64,000 nucleotides of DNA from Plasmodiophora brassicae (lineage: Eukaryota; Endomyxa; Phytomyxea; Plasmodiophorida; Plasmodiophoridae): the NCBI GenBank assembly GCA_039704465.1, contig JASFAU010000005.1:310001-374000 (forward strand). Direction: 5' to 3'. The notes under the pieces were generated by a model that saw only the letters and a list, made by a program, of their open reading frames with translations, was not told where the DNA came from and made no database searches. The position numbers were made by a program, and so were the translations under genes. Below, piece by piece: positions 10,060 to 21,408 of the stretch. How positions within the stretch are numbered: the first letter of the stretch is position 1; each line of letters opens with the position of its first letter.

Positions 10060-10675
10060 CGCCATACGTTATGTTTGTCTGGGCACACCGGGTCAGGGAG
10101 CTGAGTGCGTGTTGCTAGATACAGCGAGCTCGTTCTCGTCGTTTTTCAAGCAGATCACGGACGCATCGAATGAAACACCAGTCACTACGTCTTGTGTCCG
10201 CACCGTGTTCCAGATCGGGCTTGAACGATAACAGGCGTAATGTGGTCTCCTCAGAAGTATTCTTACGTCTCCATAGACGTCGGTAAAAGCGTCCGACCTC
10301 GAAACTAAAGGCTGCGTCCCCACGAAAGAATGAACCTGCGTCGGAACACGTGAAGGCCGAGCAGAATGCTTTCGTCAGGACGAATGACACCGTCCTGTGG
10401 AAACACAGTTCGGGCACGCGGTGGCGCTCTCCTCAGACATACATATCTGGCTGTGACGATATGCGGGCAATCGACCTCTCTAACCTGACCTGTGCTTGTC
10501 AATTCCTTATGCACCTTTACTGCGTTGTCTGGGACCTACATAGGCGTGCCTGCGCTGCCATCAGCAGGGGCAGCAAGCAATCCCGACGCAGGATGAGTCT
10601 TCCACTTCAATGGTTGCAGCAATGTAAAGCCGGGCAGCACCTGCAGCAAAAGGGCGGGCAGACGCACAAAAGCAT
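10060..10675. other. Intergenic, no gene recognised
   Basis: About 615 bases between the macrodomain gene and the tRNA. Short open frames on the minus strand (10093..10323, 10115..10417) have no recognisable motif or splice continuation. Confidence 0.4.
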
Positions 10676-10746
10676 TTCGGTACCGGGAATCGAACCCGGG
10701 TCTCGGCGGTGAAAGCGCCGTATTCTGACCCCTGAACTATACCGAA
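10676..10746 (-). tRNA. tRNA-Glu (anticodon TTC)
   Basis: Read on the minus strand the sequence folds as a tRNA: acceptor arms TTCGGTA and TACCGAA, an anticodon stem CGGCG/CGCCG around the loop CTTTCAC, and a T arm with GGTTCGATTCC. The anticodon is TTC, decoding GAA. The A-box-like TATAGTTCAGGGGT and the B box GGTTCGATTCC are the internal RNA polymerase III promoter. A TTTT run a few bases downstream can end transcription. There is no intron and CCA is not encoded. Confidence 0.95.
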
Positions 10747-10982
10747 CACGCGTTATTTTAAGACTGCAACTACAGCTACAAATAGATAGTCCTGCTGACT
10801 GCCTAGACCACGCTGTCGCAGACAACCTGACGGAGATGGTCCGATGGGAGCCTGGCGCTGACGCTGGACGTGCCGACTGGGCATTCCTGCGGCGGAACAA
10901 TGAGCAAATCCGGTTATTACTTTGGGTCCATATCGGGCGGTGGAGGTGGTGTGGCGCCGCCGGGGCAGTGCGTGTCCTGACA

Positions 10983-11767
10983 ATGCTGCAGCATCTGCGC
11001 GGTGTCCTCCTGTTGGGGTGCCGGCAACCTTGGCGCCTAGCCCTGCAGCGCCTCTGCTCAACGACAGCATCGCCGTCGGACAAACGACGGGAACTTCTCT
11101 ACAGTGGACTCGAGGATGACGACGAGGCGGACGGCGACGACGACGTCGACGCCTCGTCCGTCCTGCAGGAGGAGACCATGGACGTTGATGGCGTCAAGCT
11201 CGATGATGAGACCGTCCAGTATATGCTCGACTCCAGTACGCTCATTCGATGTGCCGTTCTCTCACGGAAGGAACTGACGTGCTGCGTGGGCAGTCGGTCA
11301 GGCCAGCGACGAAGACAAGGACCAGATTCAGCGTTTGGCCAGCGAGTCTTTCAACGAGGCCGACCTCGACGAGAATGACGACATCACCAAGAAGGAGTCG
11401 TTCAACGCTGTACGTCTAATTCGTCGTGCGCGGCGTCGCCCGCTGCTGACATATTCTTGCTGCTCAGTTTAGGAAAGGCGTCGAAGATTATGTCCTGACG
11501 ATGGTGGACAAGACGGCGCAGGACATGATGAAGTACCTTATCGAGCTATACGAGGAGAACCGCCCAGAGTTCCAGCCGTCGAACAACCCCGACTTTCAGG
11601 AGTTCCCCGCGTACGACATCATCATGGACGCCTGCGAAGACGAACGCATGGCCGAGGAGGTCGCTGGCCGCTTCAAGGTCTGGGTGGCGCAGCGCGAGGC
11701 GGTGCCGGCGCTTCCGCCCGGGTCCTCCCCTAAGTCGTTGCCGTCGTCATCGGCGCGTAATGAGTAA
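10983..11767 (+). CDS. Putative mitochondrial EF-hand protein (222 aa)
   Basis: Three exons (10983..11235, 11294..11409, 11468..11767; both introns 58 nt) give 222 residues. The N-terminus MLQHLRGVLLLGCRQPWRLA is rich in Arg and Leu with no acid until about residue 33, a likely mitochondrial presequence. An acidic stretch follows. A canonical EF-hand loop DLDENDDITKKE lies in the middle exon, flanked by helices (RLASESFNEA before, SFNAFRKGVEDYV after). The rest is helical with a Pro/Ser tail. Calcium binding is likely from the loop; the biological role is unknown. The acceptor at 11293 was chosen because the stronger-looking one 6 nt later breaks the frame. It ends 22 bp from the stop of the convergent cold-shock gene. 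Confidence 0.68.
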
Positions 11768-11788
11768 AGGGACATGCCCCTCTGTGTA

Positions 11789-13975
11789 CTATCCGTCCGT
11801 CTTGGACCAGTTCCTGGGCTCCATGCGCTGGTCCCAGCGCTTGTGCGATGCCGGCGACAGGTCCAGGGTCGCGTTCCTGGCGGCGAGATGCGGTTTCCGG
11901 TTGCGCTGCGCGAACGATTCCTTCGGCTCAGTCGTCGTCGTCGTCGCCAGTTGCGCCTTTGGCGTCGTCCGTCCTCGCCCAGCGGCGACCACGATGGTCA
12001 ACTTTCTGGCGATCCGCATGGAGCGCGTCGCGATGCCCGCCTCGAACTCGTCGACCTCGACCTGGTCGCCAACGCGAACGTCCAGGTCGGAATCGAGGAG
12101 GACCTCGAACAGTTCGCTGGGGGCGTGCTGCGTCGCGTCGACCTTGACAACGACCTGGTCCTGCACCTTCTCCGACACGATCCCGAGCTTGGGCGCCAGG
12201 CGAATGTTCGCGGCACGAAGGAACTTGGGCGCCGGCGCCATCGCCAGCGACACCGTGTCGCCGACGCGAATCGGGCTGCTCTCCGTCTCCAGGTCGGCGA
12301 TCACGAAGCGCACGACATCATCGTCGGGGGGCGCGTCCGCCGCTTTGACCGCCGAGGACGACGGGCGAATGATCTGGATGGTCCCGTACACGATGGTGCC
12401 GTCGTGGCCGCTGGGCCCACTGACGACACGACGCATGTCGACCGGTGGCGCCATCGACGATGCCGACTGGAACACGATCGACGGCTTCTCGGTGATGACG
12501 CCGAGGACGCGATCGTCCCGGAGCTTGACGGCGCCTTTCGGCAGCAACGTGATGCGGATGGCGTTGTCCTGGCCGCGGTTGTCGGGCGCGACGTTGAACT
12601 CGAGCTCGTCGCCGACGGCGGGGACGTGCGCTTTCTCGATGAACTCGTTCAGGTGGACGAACATCTGGTCGCGCTTCCCGTCGCACTTCAGGAACCCGTA
12701 CACGTCCTTCCAGATGGTCAGGATGCCACGGCGGCGGCCCAGCGCGGCACACTTGACCAGGAAGATGTCGGTGGCGCTGAACGACCCGGTGCGCCGGTCC
12801 AGCTTCAACCGGAACCCGACCTGGTCGCCCTGGAACAGCTTGATGCCCGGGAACTTCAGGTCGGCGCCCGTGAACGGCAGGTGGATATCGACGCCGAACG
12901 GCAACGACACGTCGTCAATGTGCTCCAGGCGGCGGCGCTCCTTGCCAGGTAGCACCAGCTGCCCGTGATCGTTACTGGAGGGTCGTGCGCGACGTCGTGT
13001 CTTCTGCGACCCCGCCTGCGTGTTCTCGACGCCGACGGCGATGACGCCAAAGATGACCGACGACTGGATCGAGCAGAACGAGACCGTCCCTTGTGGGAGA
13101 ATCCGCACGCGACTCGCAATGATCCGACCCTGGCCAGTGGAGACCAGCGCGAACTCGACTTCGGTGCCGGGCGCGATGACGACGTCCTCGTTGGCGTCGT
13201 TGATGACCTCGGTGAAGTGGAAGAAGACTTGCTTGTGGTCGCGCTCGGCACACTTGATGAACCCGTAGTTCTGCTTGGCGCTGACGACGACGCCCGTCTC
13301 GCGTCGCGCCGGTTGCACCTCCTTCACCGGCTGCGCATCGTAGTCCAGACGGTAGGCGTCCCTCGGGGACGGGCTGACGATGGGGTGCGCCGAGCGCGCC
13401 ACGACGCGAACCTGGACGGCCTTCTCCTTGCCGGTGGGTTCGTCGCGAACGCGGTAGAATGTGACACGGTCGCCGATGATGACAGCGGGGTGGTCGGACG
13501 GGACCGGTGGCAGAGACGCGATCGAGTCCTGGTCGATGGCGCTGTAGTGGAAGAAGATGCGGTCGCCCGTTTCATCGCAACGCACGAACCCGTACGCGTG
13601 CTTCAGGTTATGGACAACGCCATGCCGAAGCGGGCCTAGGTCCTGTACGCGTTCCTCGGACGATTCGTGAGCGGCGGGTGCTGGTGTCGGTGTCGCCACA
13701 GCGATTGACGACATCGTCATCTGGGTAACTGGCACCTGTCGCTCCAGGCTGACTAGCTGCGGCGCCGGCTTGACAGCCGTCGCCTTCTTATCGTCGTGTT
13801 CATCGCGTTTGGTCGGGATGACCTTGTCGAGGTCGTGTTGCATTGCCTGGTGTGCCGAGTGCGGCATCATGCGTTCGAGGGGCCCGCCAAGATGCTGGAA
13901 CCGGGCCGTTCGGGTTGGACGAGCACAAGGTGGACAACGAGAATGGCCATGGTCGTGCCCCCAGCATGACGTCAT
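11789..13975 (-). CDS. UNR/CSDE1-like protein with several cold-shock domains
   Basis: A single uninterrupted exon of up to 728 residues. Canonical cold-shock domains are visible at about residues 117-195 (GVVHNLKHAYGFVRC...IFFHYSAI), 228-300 (GVVVSAKQNYGFIKC...VFFHFTEV) and 425-500 (GILTIWKDVYGFLKC...MFVHLNEF). Between them lie degenerate copies that keep the barrel strands but lose the aromatic RNA-binding motif. Alternating good and degenerate domains is the pattern of UNR (CSDE1), a cytoplasmic RNA-binding regulator of translation and mRNA decay. The start may be 13975 or a Met near 13870, since the first 35 residues are not conserved-looking. The absence of introns stands out against its neighbours. 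Confidence 0.82.
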   Translation of the reverse strand: MTSCWGHDHGHSRCPPCARPTRTARFQHLGGPLERMMPHSAHQAMQHDLDKVIPTKRDEHDDKKATAVKPAPQLVSLERQVPVTQMTMSSIAVATPTPAPAAHESSEERVQDLGPLRHGVVHNLKHAYGFVRCDETGDRIFFHYSAIDQDSIASLPPVPSDHPAVIIGDRVTFYRVRDEPTGKEKAVQVRVVARSAHPIVSPSPRDAYRLDYDAQPVKEVQPARRETGVVVSAKQNYGFIKCAERDHKQVFFHFTEVINDANEDVVIAPGTEVEFALVSTGQGRIIASRVRILPQGTVSFCSIQSSVIFGVIAVGVENTQAGSQKTRRRARPSSNDHGQLVLPGKERRRLEHIDDVSLPFGVDIHLPFTGADLKFPGIKLFQGDQVGFRLKLDRRTGSFSATDIFLVKCAALGRRRGILTIWKDVYGFLKCDGKRDQMFVHLNEFIEKAHVPAVGDELEFNVAPDNRGQDNAIRITLLPKGAVKLRDDRVLGVITEKPSIVFQSASSMAPPVDMRRVVSGPSGHDGTIVYGTIQIIRPSSSAVKAADAPPDDDVVRFVIADLETESSPIRVGDTVSLAMAPAPKFLRAANIRLAPKLGIVSEKVQDQVVVKVDATQHAPSELFEVLLDSDLDVRVGDQVEVDEFEAGIATRSMRIARKLTIVVAAGRGRTTPKAQLATTTTTEPKESFAQRNRKPHLAARNATLDLSPASHKRWDQRMEPRNWSKTDG

Positions 13976-14247
13976 ATCGATGGGGCGCGTGCCCTGCCCA
14001 CGATCCCACGCTGACGTTCCTGGGAGCGGGACTTGGAAATCTTTCCGGTTCTGTGCAGGTGGAGGTTAGATCGTGGACTGGGATGCCTGATACGCAAGGG
14101 GCAATGTGGTATGCATAAAACAGTGGTGTCAAGCAACAGGGGTGACTGGACATTCGCCCTGGCAACATCATTGTTGAGTGCAGCCGTTGCTTCCCGTCAG
14201 AGGGGAGGCGCGCCCGGGAAGGGAACGGCGGCGTTTGGTCGCCAGCA

Positions 14248-17200
14248 ATGCACAAGCGGCATCGTCACTACCGGCAATCGAAGGTTTCCAAGGATAGCAG
14301 CGAGACAGACGGGGACGGCGATGAAGACGAGAAGGCGTCCGGGTCGCCATGTCATGACCTGCGGCGTCTGATCCGCGAGAAGGAGCGCGAACTCCACGAA
14401 ATCAACGAGTTCCGGTCGAAGAGTCTCGAATCGTTGGCCGCGGCGAAGGCCACCGAAGTCGAGGAGCTCAAGGCTCGTCAGGCTCAGATCCGGAACGATT
14501 TCAACTACAACCTGAAACTGCTCGAGGAGCGCGATGCAGAGCTCGAGCGGTACGACCGCCTGTTCAGGAAGATGTCGACTAACCTTGCCGACCGCGACGA
14601 AGAGATTGAAAGGCTAAAGGTTATTGCCAACCTGTCCCGTCTGAATCCTGACTAACACTGCTGTGCAGGTGATTGTCAACGACCAGGCGGCATCGATAGC
14701 GTCGTTTCAGGATCAGGTCAAAGCGCAACGAGACGCGTCCAGACGGCAGGTTGGACGCCGTCAACCGCCACGGAACCGTTTGACATTGCTGATAGCGGAC
14801 AACAGTTGATGGAGAGCGAGACAGCACTGACCACGCTTAAGGCCGATCATGAGTCTGCGCTGGCAACCCAGTCGGAATCTTTCGCTGCCATCAAGAAGGA
14901 CCTGATGGCCCGCGTTGCTTCTGCGGAAGCCTCCGCCGATAAGCGTATCAGCGCAGTCGTCGAGGAGCACCAGCAGGTAAACGTGCCGGTTTCCATAGTT
15001 TTACGCGATCAACGCGCGCTGCTAGGCTCTCGAACGTATGGCACGACAACATGACGTTGAAATTGCTGAAGCGAAACGACTTTTCTCGCAATACCAAAAG
15101 GAGCAAGAGGTTGACCATGCAGACCGTGTGTTTGCATTGGAACGTGCTTCTGACGTTGACCTGCTTCAGGCAAAGCTACAGGATCTGCAGTCCAGCCTGG
15201 CAACAGAGAAGGCAAATGGTGAGGCATCGCCTGGATATGATTAGCTCCATGGCTGACAGGAACGGCAACAGCCGAGGGTGTATCGATCCTGGCTCAGTCA
15301 GCTCTTGCCGAGAAGGACGCAGCGCTGAAGCTCGTCGAGGCTGAAAACGCTCAGCTCGTGAAACTGAAGCATGACCTGTTGCAGCAGTACGAGGAGAAAG
15401 TCGGATCCGTGCTGAACAGCCTTCACGCTCTGGAAGTACAGTTCGCTGAGCAGAGGCTCAAGCATGAGGAAGAGCTCAGACAGGCTCACGCCGAACGAGA
15501 AACGGACGTCGTGGCAAGAACGAGTCAACTCCAGGCGCAGCTCGACGCGTCTCATTCCGATGCGACACGGCTTCAAGCAAGCCTTCACGAAGCGAACCGA
15601 GCTCTTCAAGAGACGCGAGCGGCTCTAGACGAGGAGCGGAAGGTGTCGCTGGCAAGGCAGCAGGCTCTGACGGAATGCGAGACTGACAATCGCGTTCTCG
15701 TCGAACGGTGCAACACGTTGCGCCAGATCATCGATGAGCGCAATGACCACGTTGCCGTTCTGAAGGACCTTGTCAGGCACACCATTGAAGAGGTGGGCCA
15801 CACCATCGATAGCATGGGAGGCAAGTCTCATCGTGAACCACAGATGAAAACGGAGCAAGAAAGGGCACGCGAAGCTCAGCGTGCGTCAGACCTTGGACTC
15901 CACGATAAGGTGGCGCAAGCACAGGAGCGAACGGAACAGGTTATCCAGTCGTTGATTGCTGCGCGCCCAACGGGTGCCAGCGTGGCCGGTCAAGCGGAGA
16001 ACCTGGGAGAACTGCAGAGCGGGTAGGAGCGCCTGGTTTGGTGACGCTCGGGGCCCTTTTCTCAATCTGTGGATCATCAGCCTTCTGTCGATCAAAAAGG
16101 ACCTGCGAACTCGCTCCATGGCGGGCTCCGACGGCGGGTCATCATCATCGAGGCGACCGTCGCTAGGTCAACTACCACGAGCAGAACAGGTCAGCCGAAA
16201 TCCCGAGTGAGGACCGAACGTACCTTAGAACATGCGGTAGGTGCTGGCAACGATACCAGACATGCCGGCGATCCCTGAAATGTCATTGCGAACCCGACGC
16301 CAATCGTCAACCGTGCTGCACCCGATGGACGTCAAAATTCTTCAGTCGCCACAGAATTTGGTTGTTGATCACCAGGCCAGCGATAACCAAGGCCCGCTTC
16401 ACACTATCGACGACATCGATTGTGACGATGGCGGATCCCAGGTACACGTAAAACAATGAGACGCATGCGGTCAACTGACGAAACGCTCTGCCAGTCCAAC
16501 GGGTCTTCGTCGGGCACTCAGGTGAGGTGCTCTTTTACATCCTTGCAGCCACATGATGACGAAATATGTGTGAATTCGCAGTCGTCAGCCAAGTCGTATC
16601 GACGGTCGCTGAACTCGACGCTTCGCGGCGGCGGTGTCGGTTCGTCGCCAAACGGCTTCCAAACCATGGACACTGTTATCGAGGGTGCTTCCGACGACGA
16701 TGAGGCACAACAGCGGACAAACTCACAATCAGGGTCTCGACGAGCATCTCAGAGCATGCCGATGGAATCATTCTCTGAGATGGTCGAGAGCGACGGCGCT
16801 GACGGCGAACATCGCGAATCGGTCATCGTGGAACCGCCCAGACATCCACAACATAGCCGGAGCATGTCGTCCGCTAACCAGTACCATGAGATCACCCAAG
16901 CCCACGCGCCTGGGAGCCGGTCGGCTGGCCACAGTCGAGCAGTTAGCGTCTCCCTCACGAGGACCTTGTCGACAACAACGGATGATGATGGGTATATGTC
17001 AGTGATGTCGGATCGCACACTTGGGGCGACAGAACCGGCAGACTGGAGGTCAGACCATGCCAGACTCGAATCCGTTATCATCGGCGATGATGTTCAGACG
17101 GACGCGCCTGTTGCCGAGGTGGTCATCGAGCACCACACATCGCATCGTCGTGGGCCGTCTTCGATTGACGGCCGACGAAGAACACTGGATCCGACGCCAG

Positions 17201-20200
17201 AGGACCCGCGAGAAGAACAGCCTGACGACGACTCAAAGCAAGAGAGTCGTGAGCCCCTGCCGCCGTCAACAGAGCCCAACCAAGAGCAAGCGGTACAGAC
17301 GGAGCGGCCGGAGCACTCGAACAACATCCACCGTGGCCCTTCAAGAAGGGCACAGTCGGTTGCAGGAATGCCTGTCATGGCACGTCCTATGCGAAGAGGC
17401 GCCTCAGTGTCAGGCAGGCAGCTGCCAGCCCTTCGGTCCAAGGCGCCAATGGAATCTGTTGCTGAGGAACCGGTGCAGACCACAGCGTCCGAAAGCAGCA
17501 CAGTCGCTCCTCGTGCAACCGCTGATACTCTAGAGGATGTCAGCGCTGTCAAGGCGGAGAACGCTCGGCTGCGAACGCAGATCGAACTCCTTGAGGAGGA
17601 GATTCAACGGGATGCGTCGATTCTCGCATTATACAAATCGGAGGCGTCGGCAAAGACACCGGTAGACGACGAACAGACGCGCCAACTGGCAGAACGCACC
17701 AACCAGCTCGAAAAAGATCTCGAGACCGCCCAACGAGAGCTTGCCGCTGTCAGACAAGAACTTGACAAAGCTAGAAGTGACGTGCAGAAAGCGGACGATG
17801 AAGTTCAGGTAAGCAGGATGCATAGTGCAGAGAGGAGCATTGAATATGGACACTGAATATAGGCGATACGGTACCAGTCGGCAGATGAGATCGCCAGATT
17901 GAACGCGGCGCTAAAAGATATCGAGGATCGCCCAGTTGACAGGACCGCGTTCGACAACGCCACCGCAAAGATGACCAGTCTAACGCAGCAAGTGAAGGAC
18001 TTACAAGCGCAGAATGATGAGCTCAGAGCGCGTGCCTCGGTACGAGTCGAATGCCTGGACCAGAACGCCAGCTGAGTGGTTCAACTGTTTCAGGCTGTGG
18101 CGGACGCTGTTCCAGATCTGGACTCAGTTTTGGATGAGCTGCGACAGGTTCGCGCGCAGCAGTCGGCCGGACGTGATCAGTCGTCACGCGAGCTCCAGGA
18201 TCAGAACCAGCTGCTGACAGAGCAGAACGGCAAACTACGTCTGGCGATTACAGATATGCGCAGCGAAATGGAAGCGTTCGCATCGGTGCAGGCGTCCATG
18301 GCTGACCAAGTCGCTCATCTCAAAGACGCGAATCAGGTGGGCACGAGCTTGGATGAATTAATGGCACGCTCTAATCAAGTGTTCAAAGGATCACGTGAAG
18401 CGGATAGCATTGCTGTCAACGCCGAGCGCGTCTGGAGGAGAGCGGGAAGAACTTCATCTCCTACGCGAACAGGTATGACGCACGACTGTGTCATGATCTT
18501 CGTTCTTCAAGGCTCAAAAGTGGCCAGGTCGATAAAATGATGAGGGCAGTGGACACGTCGTACGACAGAGTTGTCGATGCTGAACGACGGAACGCTGAAC
18601 AACGACGGCAACTTCGCGAACAACAGTCGAATGATCAAAAGCAAGGTGAGTGCAGTGAAAGGTGCAGACACGGAAGCCGAAATATAACAGCTGCGGTAGA
18701 GCTGGAACAGGCTCTGTCGAGGCTGGAACATATCGTTAAGCACAATGCGGTGCTCGAGGCAGAAGTTGCTCGATTGCAGAACGCGCCGCGAGCAGGCAAT
18801 GAACGACCGGAGAAGAACAACGTTGCCGAGAGGGAATTCTTCCAGGAACAGATCCATGAGCACATCCAGGAAATAGCATCGTTGCATCGCGAGCTCGCAA
18901 ACGCACAGGTATGGCCAATTAACGCGTCCGGGTCTGCTTCGATGTAATGCTTCGCAAAAGGCACGATGCGCTTCACTCCAAGACGAAGTTCGCCTGCGAG
19001 TCCAGGACTTGGAGGAGGCCAACGTCAAAATCGGCATGATTGATGTCCTGAAAAGCAGGATATCGAAGCTAGAAGCTGATCTGGACGATGCCCGCCGTAA
19101 TCCGGTAGTGCAAGTGGATGCTGGAGAGCTGTTAGCCCTTCGTGAAGAGAACGGGAACCTTCGAGGTAATCAGCGTGCATCGGTAGCGCAACTGATTACT
19201 GGTTTAACGGTTCGTGACAGCTAAACTTGACGAAGCCAACTACGAACTGGATCTCCTGGCTGCCGAGAAAGACCGCTTGATGGAGATTAGTAACATGCTG
19301 AAAGCGAATGTTGCCCGCTTGATGAGCGATGAAGCTGTGGCGGACTTGCCACTGTCGGTCCTCGATATGAACAGCGACGTATCGAAGGCATATGCCACGA
19401 AGCTGAGCCAAGTCGAACGCACGCTTCGTGATCTCTTACAGCAGAACCAGGCGTTACGCGCGCAGATCGTCAAAGGTGGCGGTGCGATAGGCTCGCCGTT
19501 CCTCCATCGCCATCCCGGAATGGGATCCGAGTATTGCTCAGATCCGCTGTGCCAACTGCGCCTTGTCCATGCATATGGAGCCGACCTTATCGTCAAAGGC
19601 GCGGCTGAGCAACAGGTCATCAACCGCTTGGACAAGCTCGACGAAGACATTCGCAGGTCGATCGCAGAGGAGCAAAAGCCGCCAGGTGAGTGTTGGCACA
19701 TGACCACGCCCTTTGTCCCTATTGTGATTGTCGTATCGACCCAGACATATCAGACATGAGGGCAGTCGCACAGGAAGCCGAGAACGAGAACGCGGCGCCA
19801 GGCGTCGCAGGTGAATGCGATGTCGTCCCTGAGCGCGTGGAATCTCGTGCACGCCAGCGTCTGCGAAAGGAGCTCGGCAGCTTGGCGCACCCCGGGTCCC
19901 AAGACAAGGTCATTCAAGCGTGGTTAAAACCTGCACACAGGTCTAACGAATGGACAGGTGCTCGATCTGGCCCGGCGGTCATTTAGGGCGGCGGCGCGCC
20001 AGCAGCAGAGGCAACCGGATCCCCACCTCGCCATGACCGGGTCGGCGGTCGAGCTCGGCGCCGACCCCGGCCCCGGGTTCCAGCGCGGACCGACGCCCAG
20101 CCAGGTCGAGGCCGAGCGCCGCCAGCGACTCGCGCGACTCCATCGCAAACGCCAGCAGCTGCTCAACCAACGCCGTGCGATCCGGAACTACAATGACCCA

Positions 20201-20203
20201 TAG
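14248..20203 (+). CDS. Giant coiled-coil protein (about 1700 aa, 17 exons)
   Basis: All exons join in a continuous frame with 16 GT-AG introns of 45-68 nt. Exon ends: 14248..14619, 14669..14749, 14806..14976, 15026..15218, 15272..16022, 16081..16189, 16241..16441, 16495..17808, 17863..18039, 18094..18336, 18389..18472, 18528..18645, 18691..18908, 18961..19165, 19221..19685, 19754..19908, 19958..20203. The product is mostly predicted coiled coil (heptads in residues 35-460 and again after about 980), with a long low-complexity Ser/Glu/Pro region between, rich in phosphorylatable sites. The C-terminus ends in a basic helix (QQLLNQRRAIRNYN). No enzymatic domain is visible. A centrosomal, basal-body or cytoskeletal scaffold is a reasonable guess given the IQCE-like gene beside it, but I do not recognise the family. 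Confidence 0.75.
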
Positions 20204-20285
20204 GCGGCGGGCAACGCATTACAGTGGAACAGCTACCGGTGCTGCAGTTAGGGTAGTGGCGCGGCTTGGCCTATGTAGGTACAGT

Positions 20286-21278
20286 TTATGTCGGCGGCGT
20301 TTTGAGTTTCCGACTGGAGCTGCTGGCGCGTTTGCTGGGCGTCGCTCGGCGTGCGTCCCGGTCCTCTTGGCGGCGTTGTCGCCGGTAGATACGCACGTCC
20401 CGTTCCTGGTCCAACTCGAACCGCAGCTGCTCGTCGGGCTTGTTCGGGGCGAGGAGGCGATCGATGAGCGCGCGCGCCTTCCTGAAACGCTTGGCGGTCT
20501 TGGTGCGATCCGCAAGCGTGGTGGCGTCGGCCACGTGCAGCAAGCGAGAGCGCTCCTCGGCGATGCCGGCCAAGATGGCAAGCAGGTCGTCTGGTACTGG
20601 ACGGCCACTGGCCCGCAACTCGCCGACCTGTTTCTTCAGCGATGTGGCTTTGCATTTCAGCTTGTCGCGAAGGTCGCCTTCGAGCGTCTTTGCAACGCGG
20701 ACGATGTACGTCACATCGTTGTCGCGCAACGCACGCAGACGCACGACTTCGGCGTAGAATTCGTCGACCTTGGCGCGCAGCTCCTCCAGCTGGGAGAACT
20801 TGCACTGCTGCCGCAGGTCTTCCAGTTGTGAAGCGGTCTCGTCTGCCTCCTCCTTCATCGCGCGAATCTGCTCGCGGTATCGCCTCGCCAGCGATTTGTG
20901 GTTCAGCAGCTGCGAGCGTAACCCGACCGGATCGGCGTCCCGCTGCAGCATCTCGTCGATCTGGGCGTCCTTCGATGCCAGTTTCGATTCAACGAACCGA
21001 GATTGGCCTTTCAGCTGTCGGTTGGCGCGGTCGGCGCGCTGCAGTTTCTGCTTCAACGAGCGAATCGTCGCCAGCATCGACCGATTGTCGCTGGCTTTCT
21101 TCTGCAAATCAAGGACATCGCTCTCCGACCTCAGAAGCGGGAGAGGCTTCGCCTCCGGCAGCTCGTGTATGTTGGTCTTCTTTCGAGGCGGCCGCCGTTT
21201 CGGGGCCTTGCGCAGCAACGCTTCCAGCTTGTCTCGATCCATGTCCAAGGGCAACCGCTCGCGAGATACGATGTTCAC
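20286..21278 (-). CDS. IQCE-like coiled-coil protein A (330 aa)
   Basis: Single exon. After a basic N-terminus (KAPKRRPPRKK) the protein is almost entirely coiled coil. A central stretch (KDAQIDEMLQ, then QLEELRAKVDEFYAEVVRLRAL) resembles the region of animal IQCE with the pattern KTTNLEEM...YYEEVHRLQ. IQCE anchors the EvC complex at the base of cilia. A clear paralogue lies at 24124..26211, sharing the KDxxI..LQR and EFYxEVxRLR blocks. No IQ motif is obvious here. A second Met at 21242 could be the start. It converges with the giant coiled-coil gene, 82 bp away. Confidence 0.6.
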   Translation of the reverse strand: MNIVSRERLPLDMDRDKLEALLRKAPKRRPPRKKTNIHELPEAKPLPLLRSESDVLDLQKKASDNRSMLATIRSLKQKLQRADRANRQLKGQSRFVESKLASKDAQIDEMLQRDADPVGLRSQLLNHKSLARRYREQIRAMKEEADETASQLEDLRQQCKFSQLEELRAKVDEFYAEVVRLRALRDNDVTYIVRVAKTLEGDLRDKLKCKATSLKKQVGELRASGRPVPDDLLAILAGIAEERSRLLHVADATTLADRTKTAKRFRKARALIDRLLAPNKPDEQLRFELDQERDVRIYRRQRRQEDRDARRATPSKRASSSSRKLKTPPT

Positions 21279-21408
21279 CGATCAGCGATAATATCTATGC
21301 GGCTCCCCATTCATTCGACTCGCCATACCGCAACGTATCTGATGATTGCAATCGTTCTGCGGCGCACCCGAATGCTTGTAGCGTTTGACAGCTACGAAGG
21401 TGATCGTA

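Noticed and set aside
16495..16600. 27-nt internal intron (GTGAGGTGC...TTGCAG) in the giant coiled-coil gene
   Set aside because: The sequence is in frame and free of stops, and 27 nt is well below the shortest supported intron here (41 nt).
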